Below are positions 41,790 through 53,700 of a DNA stretch of 64,000 nt, in pieces. The position numbers and the translations under genes are program-made. This stretch comes from Nectonema munidae (taxonomy: Eukaryota; Nematomorpha; Nectonematoida; Nectonematidae): assembly GCA_030549495.1 (NCBI GenBank), contig JAUIRK010000173.1, positions 186,001 to 250,000 of the forward strand, written 5' to 3'. The notes beneath the pieces are model-generated. The model worked only from the letters and a program-made list of their open reading frames with translations, had not been told where the DNA came from and did no database searches. Position 1 is the stretch's first letter. Every line of letters begins with the position of its first letter.

Positions 41790-44700
41790 CTGTGAAAATA
41801 AAATAAAGAAATTAAGCACACTGCATTAGAGAAGAATACGATTGCACAGCACTCGTATTCTCGCAGAGTATTTACCCTTTTTAGAAATTCCTTTAATTCG
41901 AAGTGTCAATACGATAATTTGAAATAACTTTGAGGTGAGGAATAAATCATGATCATCATCAAGAACATTGATCTTATACGCACACTCTCCCCTATCCTCA
42001 TAATCAAGGCCCACTTGGGAGAACTTTTTCTTAGCTCTCCTCTCCAGTTTGAAATCCAAAGGATCCTTGATTCACTTCACCCTTGAGTCTTCTAGAAATG
42101 TGCCCAGACCAGCTACGTTTTTTTTCAAAACCGATCCCAATTCAATCATTTAGTCAATGACGATCAGTTCAATTCGTCATTAATTATTTTTTCTCGAAGG
42201 CAGTGATGCCTACATTTTTCATTTTCGTAAGCCTTGAGTTAAGTTAAAGATGTAAAGAACCGTTATAGCGCGGTTATGTCTTAGCTCTCATTTTTAAAGG
42301 CGTATATGACATACTCAGCTTCAAAATTCAAGTGTACATAGATGTTTTTTTGTTCTAATAAAAAAATTTTGTAATAAAACTTACAGGTTGTTTGCGACAT
42401 TTCTTTTACACTTAATTACTTTTCAAATTTTAGTTTTAGGAGTGTTATGTAATGTTTTCTATATAACCCACTGAAAAAATTCCGCCTATGTAAATATTAT
42501 TTAGCTTGTATTGGAAAATTATAATGCGAGTAGTTATTATGGACCCCGGTTGCCGCGTTATAACGGTTCCTCACTGTACTAACAAAACAATTCTTAAAAA
42601 AATCAGACACCGACTTCAAATTACTTAAAAATTTAAAATATTTAAAAATAGCGTTACCTACACCTTCAAATAAAGAAACTATGAAGAAAAACTTATTGCA
42701 CGCATTCATTAATTGCCAATTTCTTCTTACCAAAATATATCTTCTCCCGCAAAATTTTCCACATTCTTTTTCACTTAACTTTCACAATTGTACATTTCAG
42801 CGTAACTTCATTGCGTAACGACTCAGCATCAAAAAAAGTTGAAGTGTCAAAATTTAGTTTCTTTTCTCTTCTTTTAATTATTATTGTTGGACTGGGCACA
42901 ATGCCCAATGTGCTTCAGATTAACAAGGCACAGTTGTGCAAAAAATGCATAAAAGAAGTCACATCAAATCTTTGGGTAGTTAATTTACCAGCTTAAACGC
43001 TTTCAGCTTTTTCTTTTTATTTCAAATTTTTTTATCACATCATCAACCAAATGAACCAATTTATGTTCCACGATGAAGGAGAAAACTAATAATTCACACA
43101 AAGAAATTTAATTAGTTAACATTTGTGTGTTTTGAAGAGTTGGTATTAATTTTAAGGAGGCTATCAACTTTGAATCAATGAAGATCCCTCAAGCTATTTG
43201 AGATACTTTCATTCAAGAATTTAAGAACTAGTATCCATTAGCAGAGAAGGCAGATGTTTAGTCTCAAAATTCGCTCCTCAACAAAGGGTAGAGATATCGA
43301 AATAGTATTGTTGACGAACGCATTCACTTGTGGACATCTGATACATGGAAGTCCAACCAAACTTTGGCGACAATTTCCCAACAGATTATAAAAGGGTAAG
43401 AATCGTTAGTGGTGATGGAAAGCTCTCAGTCAATCACTGAACCCGTGAAGCGTATACTGTAGATTTCAATCCTCTCTAAATGCAAAATCCACCCCTATCA
43501 ACATTTACTGATCACATAATGAAGGATTCAATCAATCTTGCATTTGCTTTATTCTTTTTAAAAGAACCTTATCCAGAATATGCATTACAGGAAGAAGCGC
43601 CAAGATAAGGAGAAGTTTTTCTTTTTAACTGGAACAGCGCACCTTTTTATATGATATTTTAAGCTCCTCAGTGCAATACCTTATAGTTTTCAAAACAAAT
43701 ATATATTAATATGGTTTCATTAATTTAAAAATTATTTTTACCTTGTTTACGATCCAAAGTTTAAAAAATAAAGATTCCAAAAATGATATAGAAAAGAAGA
43801 ATAAAATAAATAAATTATAATATATCTTATTATAAATTTATGTTAATATTTGAGTTTGTTTTTTCAAAAATTTAGATTTTTTGACAAAGCAGATCTGCGA
43901 TTACAGTGGATTTAAATACACTCTTTGTTACAAACTCTTTTGATATTTTCACTCTTTTGTAAGTTTTACAAAAGTGTCTTAAGAATTTTTACTATGATTT
44001 GAGAATACTTTTAACTCATTACATAGAAGAAATCAAATAATAAAAAAATATTGCCAAATCCCCTTCCTACTTTTGGGGCGAAAGCTTTGGTGTTATGAAA
44101 AGATGAAGAGAAAAATACCTTAAGACTTTTTTCATGACGTTGCGCTTGTTAAACAAACTGTTCCCAGTTTTCAAGTCATACAAAGAACACAGATTTTGAA
44201 GGATGGCAGGGTGATGGTAGTCAAGATTGCTGGGATCAGAGCCCTGCACCAAATCCTCTTCTCTTCCTTCTTCAAGGGGGATCTGTGAAGGCGAGAGGGA
44301 GGTGGTGAAAACCTTGGACTCAAGCTCGGAAATCGCTTTGTTCAATTGACCGGTGTACAGGTAGCAGATGGAAATGTTGTTGCAAGTCTAAATTAAATAC
44401 GACTTTCAAGCGACAACATTACTCAGGTAAAAGAGCAAAGTTGGAATTTTATTTGAAAGTGAATGAAGTTTTCCCTATTCTTGTATTGATACAACAATTA
44501 TTATTTATAAACCTGGACACATATCGACCATTTAAGGAAATAATAAAAGAGCTAAGGAAGATCTTAACATGATGGGTCATCGTTTGTCTTAAGTAATTTA
44601 GCGATATCGCAAATGAATGCTATATCATTATAGACAGATCACATAATTCAGAAGTGGGAAGGAAACCTTTAAAGTTTAAAAGCCGTTTATAAAATGTAAT

Positions 44701-47700
44701 TGTGTCTACAAAGCCCACGTTATTTTTTTTAACAAAATGCTTCTAAAAATAAGTTCTAATTCTTTATAGATAACCAAATTACATAGTCAAGAAATTTTAA
44801 TTTTGGGCTCTATCATAGATGGTGTGTAAAAAAGAAACAAGAAGGAAAAGAGCCTAAGAAGGCTTTATTCAACAAAATACACCACCAATAGTGAATAAAC
44901 TCAAAAAAGCAATACATAAAAACATATATGATACGTTACAGTTACACAAACAGAGAATCAGTCAAAAGAACAGAACAATAACTTTAATATTTGAATACAA
45001 TGGGAACATGAAGAAGCCTAATTTGGATACAGTAGTGTAGAGAACAAGAAACTACAAGAAATGAGGTAAGGTGAAGAAGAAACGTACTTTGAATATGATC
45101 CCAATATGAAGGATCACAACGAGGGTACTAGGACAAAATCCCCCTTTAATTCTAAAATGCTAAAATATTAATTAAAAGACTAAACATGTGTTTAAAAGCC
45201 TAAGTTAAATGCAATACCTCTAAGATCATCTAAATTCGTCTTTTCTTGGTATGTTAGGACAATTGAATTGATTCGGGTTCGTCATTCACTCGCGATACCA
45301 GCAGTAATCTGAGTTGTCTGAACATGTTGAAAGTTGATTTCATACTCTAACAGACTCATAAACGTTCAGATCACAGGATGGGAACACCCAGCAAATGATA
45401 CGAAGCTACGATGCCATCTTTCTACAGAATCATTTGTGGGATTAAGTTAAGCGTTTGTTCTTACCAAAAGTAGCATATTTTCTTCTGACCTAATATCATA
45501 AAGTTCTTCAAACGCTTCATGAACAGATTCTGTGGGAATAAAGGCAAGGGCTGCTATATTCTCAGCTTAAAAGAAAGTTCATCGTTTTCTTGATAATGTT
45601 TTGATAACCAAACGCTTGTATTTTTCTGTAAATATTTTGGCACAAATGAAAAAAGCAGCCTTTAACATCAGCTTCAGGAAAGTGCACTATCAAAGTGTTC
45701 AGCATTGTTCTTTCGAAATCGATCTTTGCACTCGCAGGAGAGCAATTTGTCAAGTTTTTTACTTCTATCAATTTGTTATATGTTGTTTGGGTCTTATCCA
45801 GCAATAGTGCATAGATGCACTATTCATTCATGTAATGAATGAATTGTATATAGTTGGACAAAAATTTCTGTCACCACTTTAAATGTTCCATCCAAACACC
45901 AATGAGGATGATTTTTTAAAAATGTAGTGCTTTTGGCCGTACCAAATATCAACATGCTGATGCCGTCAAACGTAGAATTTTTTCAAAAATTTGGTGTGGG
46001 CGAACTTTTTTTTTTATATAATTTTCAAAATTTATTATAAAAGAATTTTTGTCCAATGAACACACCAAATTTGGCCATTTTAAATAGAAATTGAAGGTTT
46101 AAAATGTTTGAAAACATATACCACAAACTTTAAAATTATATAAATTAGCTATTTCAATCCCTAAGTTATAAGCTAAAAATTACATGAAAATCATATAAGT
46201 AAAGTTAGTATGTAAGGAAGAAAAATTGTCTTGTTAGGAAAAAGAGCAAACAACTGTACTGCTATTTCCAAGAAATGATGTCAGTTAAACTATATACGTA
46301 AAATATTGCATTGTTAGAAAAATGATCAAATGATTATACTGCTATATATGTATGTGTGTATGCAGAGCCGGTTACAAGCCGATTTTATTTAATTGGGCCT
46401 CGCGCTTGTGTGCTTTTTCTGTATTATATGAAAAATATATAATATGTAGTATTTCTTATTAATACTAAAAGTTTTACAAAAATAGAATGTAATAGAAATA
46501 AAAATATGTTATTAAACTTTTCAAATTTTAATATTTATATTTTAAAGGTAGTTATAACAAAAAAAAAGTGAACAGCAAATTTTTTATTAAGTTTTAATAA
46601 GTACTCCCTTAGCGTTGGGATACTCAGGATTTTGCTGTAGTAGAATTAGTCGGTCCATTTTCCTGATACCCATACATACACACAATTTTAAATAAATCAT
46701 GAAAATAGGAGTATAAATCGTTGAAAGTATTAACACACATACACACACAAAACTTATAATAAAGTATTAACACATATGGTATTAGTTAGACAGCTTTCTC
46801 TCGTTTTCAAGAATTCTATTTGTAAATTGTCTATAGCGCTCACAGCCCGTAAAAACCACACAAAATCACGGAATGCGTGTATATAAAGATAACTATCTCG
46901 ATGGATTAGGATTATCACAATCTAAAGCCTCAAGAAAACGCATTTGATAATTGGCTTAGGTGCGGAGTTTGAGAGGATCAAAAGTAGTACTATGTGGCTG
47001 AGAGAAGGTGAGAGTGCAGCTGCTTTTTCAAAGAACTGTATGGCCGTGAGGTACTCCGAATTAGCTGTCAGCAGGTAGCCTTTGTGTAAGGAGAGAAGTC
47101 CTTGGAGATGAGAAGTAGAAGAATCGTGTACTTCTGCCACATTTCCATCGTCCACCTTTTTTTGAAGCTCATCAAAAACACTCTGTGCTTTTTCTAAGTC
47201 ACCAACCTAAAAGAAATGAGAATCGCAAAAGTGCCTCATTCTAATGCCATTAATCGCGAATTTATCACTCACTTCATTAAAAATAATAAATTGAAAACGT
47301 TGAGTAAATCTTTTATTTGTTTTGGAAAGCTCTTTTTCTAAAATTTTAACATATTTGAAACTAAAAGAGCCTAACGCCAATAAAAGTTTTTGTTTTTACA
47401 GAAATAAAGAAAAATAAGAATCAATTTTTAAATACATATTAAAAATAAAAAGTGATTTTTAAAAAATTTTCTTTTTCTTTTTTAAATGCTTCAAAATTTT
47501 GTTTAATTGTTTGATTCTTACTCAAAGATTCTTTTTAAAGGCGTGTCTATGATTATTTTAAGACCTCTTGAAATAATCTTAATTGAAAAAGTAGCGCTGA
47601 CACTATAAAAGGCTTGCAACTCCTGCACTAAACTCTCGTGGAAGGGGAAAATTTTCAACGTATATATCTCTTCAATCTTCATATACGTTTTACATGGACA

Positions 47701-50700
47701 TGTGAAACTTACAAATTGCGTCAACATATTAAAACATGCAAAGTAATATAAGTTGGAAATATAGTGTATCCATTGAGTACTTCACGCATTCACTGACTTG
47801 TGTGGGTGAACGTCTTCTCCTTTTTCAAATTTCTTTTTATACAACAAGGATTTTAGAGCAAAGACTCAGGTGGTAGACATGTTATCTGAAGAAGTTTTTT
47901 AGGTAGAAGAATGAAAGATATACCCAAACTAACCTTGATGGAAAATAGTAAGAAGGATGCGAAAAGATGAGGACTTAAACTTGATGATGAAAAAGACAGG
48001 CTGTACTGCAGACGCAAAATCAAAGTTATTTGAATGCGTTTGTTTAATTGTGATCTTAGGTGATCCAGCTCACCCCAGCTTGCTGGGATTATTTATGGCC
48101 GTTAAAATGGAATAATGATGAAGGACTGTAGAGTCGAAATATTTAGTAGTGCACTACAACTCGATAAAAGTTCATGATGAATGATACATGGATTTTGCAG
48201 ATGTAATGCCATTATATACACAAATGTGCATTAGTGGACTATAAAGAGTAAAACTTCTCTTAGTTGTATTTTCTATGCATGTTTAAGTTGGAGTAGAAGT
48301 CGATGTTATTTTTCTGAATCCAATTCCGACTTACACGGCAGCTTCGACTCCAACTCATCAACACTGAAATGTGCCCAAAGATCCACGTTTATAAAATTGT
48401 TAAGCTTGAATTTTTGAAAGCACATTTTTGTCCTAAGACAAGAGATACTTTGAAAAAATTTTAAGCACTTATTGGATAAATTGTTTTTTCTTCTTGAAAT
48501 ATAAAATGTTCGTGGAGTTCTGGACCTCTAATGTATATATTTCAATTTTAGAAGCAGATGATATTTTTATTTTATTCGAATTTTTTGTCGACCACTAAAA
48601 GCGTCTGCTTCATCTTCCTTAATTCTTGAAGTTTGAATGTATACACTTTCTTATAGTCTCAGCCCCATTAAAAACAGTTTGCCCCCCCCCGTCCTTTTGT
48701 ACTTGGGCGACAGAGTTTATCCAGCGTACACCTTCCTCAAAAGATTTGAGTCTTCTCAGTTTCCTTCTCCATAATCTATTTTAAAAAATATATAAACCAC
48801 TTCTCTGTGGTCTACCTCTTTCAGGCACGCATTCATATTAAAATTTTCTCACTTATTTGACCAATAATCCCGCTTCTTTTCAAGCCAAGTAATTTAAATG
48901 TTCACTTTTGACTTAAAATTGCAAATAATAGGATAATTTTCAGCGAGGCTATTTTATATCTTGACTTTGCGATTCAAAAAATAAAATACAAAACTAGGAA
49001 AATAAATATAATAGTTGGCAAAGTTTTAAATATATAAATTATTAATTAAAAATGCTAAGCATTAGCAATGACTATTGCTTATTGTTATTTTTTGGATAAC
49101 GCAAAAAACTGTCCTTTAAAAAGAATCTAAGATAACGGGCCCAAATCGTTACTGTTGTTAATATGCATGAGGATTATAAATGCGATTTGAGAACAAACCT
49201 TCTAACAAAAAATGCTAATTCAATGTTCCACAGCTCCGCTTTTTATTAAGATCTTAGAAACTTTTAAATTTTTCAAAAACTTTTTCAATCCTAAGTTCAA
49301 ATAAAGCTCCTTCTTTTAGCATATCTTTTAACTCATGTTGTTTTTGTTAAAAGTGTGTGTGTGTGTCCTTCATTTACAGAATAAGAAATAAATTTACTTG
49401 AATCAGAAGACGAATCAAATAAAGGTTGATGCTAGCCTCTTCTTGTGGACAAAGTTGAATGCACTCTTGCAGAACACTAATTCCTTGCTCAACCTCGCAA
49501 AGAGAAAACAAAATAGCTGCTAAATAAGATTTAACCTTGTAAAACATTTCACTAAATGATGATCTTTCGTCGTTGGCAAAGTTAGCGCAAATCCCAAGCT
49601 CACCCCCATCACAAGATTTTCCCACAATTTTATCCTTAATGAAAAAAATGAAAAATAACGAATCTCCTTCTTACTCCTTCAGTTTAGGAGTAAAAAATGC
49701 TTCTAAAATAGATTAAAAAATACTAAAAATTTGCAGGGTATTCACCTTGATTAACTTAATTCAGGGGGTTTTTTCAACTCCTAAAAAAATTTTCATCAGC
49801 CCCAATTCTAAAATTGTAAGATCTTTTAAAAAGTTTAAAAAGAAAGCTTACTTTCATATTTTATTCATGATGGTTAGCTAGATCCAAGCGGTTTTTAGGA
49901 AATTTTTGGTTAACCGTTATTATAATAATAATATCCTATCCCTAATTTGCTTTTGTATACAAATTCATACTTATATCTTGTTGTTGTTGATGTCTGTATC
50001 TTTAGATAATAATAATAAAAGCTTCTTCTTCCCCATGCAGTCTTTAACAAATGCCAACGAAGTTAACTTAATCTCATCAAAATTTGGAAAGAATGTATGC
50101 CACCCGTCATAAACAAAGACGCACGAAAAAGGGAGAAAGCTTTGTATAAAATTGAGAATATATTAAAGGTAAGTCACAATCGGTTCATAGAATGAATAGA
50201 TTGTTAAATAGATGAAGTTAGCCATCATTCCTTCATCAAATATTATCAATTCTATGTATGTATGAAGGAAATTATTTTTTAAATCAGTTTGAAGTTTTAG
50301 AAGCGTAATTTGAGAGCCAAAAACTATAAGAAAGCGCCATTTTTAATTATGTATGAAATTCATTTGTGGCGAAAGAGCAGAAAAAACATTAATAAAAAAG
50401 TAAAGCAAAACCTTATACTCTTCAAATAATGAGTGTAGCTCGTTGATTCGATTGAACGCGGTGATAAAGTCTTCTCGGTAGAAAGGAAAAATTGCAAAGA
50501 GTAAGAAAAATGAAAAGCAAGAAATTGAGTCGTTTTCTATCGATGATGATGAAGCAAAGAGGATTTTCTTTTGAAAAATTTCCTCCGACAAATCTAAAAA
50601 AATTAGTTCACAAGAGAATCCTAATACTGATAATAATATAAGAATCGGTTTTGCGCCTACTCTTCCAGCAAGGTTAGCCGGTTTTGCAACTATGCATAAA

Positions 50701-53700
50701 TATTCGTTCAATTTTACATTTCCGATTTTTCATATTTTGTTTGCCGCCTAATTTTAAATTTCTTTTTTTCAAAGCCTTTGCTTTTCTAAAATATTGTTTT
50801 AGTTTTGGTTTACATCCGGCTTGTAAAACTTTTGCCTAAACTTCACAAGAGAATGATAACAAAAGATTTTAAAAATGTCATTAAAAGAGTCGTAGGCCAT
50901 TTTCAGTTTTTTCATCGAAATGGACCAATTTACAAGTTTTTATCAAATTAGTCTTTTGCTCTCAAAATCCTTTTATTTACTGGTCATTGGCAAATTATTA
51001 TGTGTGCTATAAACAAAATACGATCACATCATCAATCTGAAGGCTTACTAAATTGTACAGGCATGTGTGAGAGCATTTGATTTGCTGAAGGTAGTGAGTG
51101 TCGTTCTGTACTTCTGTTAAGAATTGACGCAGAGATTTTTCTCCAGCAATGGCCGAATTTCTCCAGAAATCGGCTAACGTGCGCGGCCTTTTATAACGGC
51201 ATAAAGTTTCCCCTGCCTATCTCTAATACCACGAATTTGAAACTACTTGAATGAAAATTGAGATACATATTAAAATCAGTTACAGCTACTTTTATACGAA
51301 AAGCGTGTTTGTGCGATACGTTTTAAAAAACCTCGACAACTCTAAAAAATCGATAATTTCTTTAAAATTAAGAAATTTTAGTAACGAATTTAATTTCGCA
51401 AAATTCACGAACACAAAAATTCTCCGAAATTAAATTCCGTGAACTTAATTTCCAGACTTTCAAGTTTTTTATATGAAATTTTTTATTACAATTAAAAATT
51501 TTTTTATACATAAAATTCAAAATCAATGTAATTTGGATATTAAGTCTTCAACAAGTACAAAAATAAATTTTTTAGTGTTTTTTTTAAATATTTTTCGAGG
51601 CGATTTTGTTTAAATTTTGTTATCGCAAAATCAAAATACTTTACAATATGTTAAACTGTTATTTCAAGTTTTTTCCAGCTTTTTGATGCTTACGCAAAGG
51701 CGGAATTGTTTTTTATATTTATAGTTAAAATTTGAGCAAAGGCATAATCATAATTTTTATCTAAAAATAGCTTAATATATTTGAAGAGTAAGCGAAAAGA
51801 TTTTAAAGAATTTCACACAGTTAAAAACACATTTATTTTAAATTTTGAAAAGAATTGCCTGACTTTGCTAGATTCTAAATAACTTTTTCGAAGGGTACAG
51901 TAAAAAAAAAATTTTTTTTACAAAAACAAAAAAACTTCTATTTTCCAATCCTACTTATATTATTATGATTTCTTCTTGTAGCTCTTCACAAATACTAGCC
52001 GTATGGCGCTATGTGAAGGCGCTGAGTCACGGCAACAGTATTTCACAAAATACCTATAACTAACTGAGCCAGGATTTAATATACGCCTTCGCCATGATGG
52101 TGATGGTGTCATTTGAAAAGTTTCAAAGTTCACGTGGGCTCAACAAAACCATTTCCGATTTTTCACAACTTGGCCACAGAGCTAGGACATGAAAGCTTCA
52201 AATGAGTAGATGGCGAATCAAATCGTTTCAGGATAGGACTTAGCATCAGCAGTGAAATTTCAGCGTGAATTATACCACGGAGTAAATTGAGCCGTTGCAT
52301 GCTTCACACAATAACAATTGATTTTTGTGCATCTGAATACAAAAAACCGACCTAGCTACAAAAATAACGGCAACTTTTGCGCATAGCAGACTGCAAAATA
52401 CCCCGCTTTCGCTATTCATCACCATCATTCCAGTTTAACGGCCATGATTAATCCAGCATGGATCCAGAAGGCATGCAGGATTGTTTAAATTTTTACCGAG
52501 CAAATTTCAAACCTCAAACACAAGATCTTCCTGGACAGGGTCGAGCACTAAGACAACCTCGTGTCATTCATAAGCCTCAAAATATATAACTAGTTTACTC
52601 CCTTCAAATTTATAATGCGTTTTAGAGCCAGATCAAGAAATCATTCAGAGCATGAACGAGCACTATGGAAAGAAGCGGTTGATAAATTTATGGAACAAAT
52701 CGAAAAATGGAATGAAGCCACGCATTTAACAGAAAAGGATAGAATTCCTTCGCGATGCTCAATCGGTGAGTGAGGTAGTCAGTTAACACATGATTGCTTT
52801 TTCCAAAAAGTAGAGATCAGGGATGATCACAACGATAATGATGACAATCTTCCACTTACAAGATTGTTGAAGATAATTTCCAAGAACTCCAAAGATGCCA
52901 TCAACGAACCAAAAGAAAGTAACAACGAACATCAAAAGCAACGTTCCAGTCAAGGAAAATATAGGACATAGGGGAAAATTTTCACTTATAAGTGAATTCA
53001 TGGATAAGTGTATCAAATCCTATTAAGATTTTGTCTTTAAAAAATTTTCAGGAGACATTTTCCCTAGTGTTTCCGCGTACATTTTTTCATATTTACTCGA
53101 ATGACCTGCTTTCTCAACAACAGATGGACTAAAGTTTATTTCACTTACGAAATAACAGGGGAACGGTGAAAAGTGCATACTTTCAATATCATCGTTTCGA
53201 AAAGATCATTGTTTTTGTTTCTTAAGTTTGTAACATTCAACTTGAAAAGAAATCAGCCCAATCGAAATTTATAACCTTCTAAACTACGGCTTCCAAAAAA
53301 TGCTATATATCTTACCAGGATTTTTGAAGAAAGCATTGAGATATTTTTCTGCAGAAGAAAAATCATTGATCTTTATGAGGAGAATGATTAAAAGGAATGT
53401 GAGGACGGAAAATGTTGAGTTATTTTCGATGCAAGCCACCGACGTCACCTCAATCACTTTTAAGGATGAAAGGCGGGAATCTATGAATCAAAATAGGTTA
53501 TGAAATGATTTACAAATACACATGTGTTGAAATCTAGCGACATTTTTATTTTCGGTAATACCGATGTGAAAAATTAGGATTACCAGCGAGAAAACCGCTA
53601 GAACTTACAATAAAAATCATTTTAAAATAAAGAAATTTAAATAAATACAAAAAAACTCGTGCTCCTTATTACGTTTATTACTTTATTTTATATTCTAAAA

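Larger units (their letters stand above)
41790..44118 (-). other. TRAPPC12 intron with inverted copy of the dispersed repeat
   Basis: It contains 42250-43083 (second copy of the 16.7-kb repeat with a short Tigger-like element). The stretch 43120-43600 is partly open on + (IHLWTSDTWKSNQTLATISQ) and looks like an old protein fragment I cannot identify. The minus-strand frame 41826-42059 is not supported as coding. Confidence 0.6.

Noticed and set aside
41826-42059. 77-codon minus frame just upstream of the last TRAPPC12 exon
   Set aside because: The phase-matched, homologous small exon at 41744-41789 gives the correct C-terminus, leaving no place for this frame.
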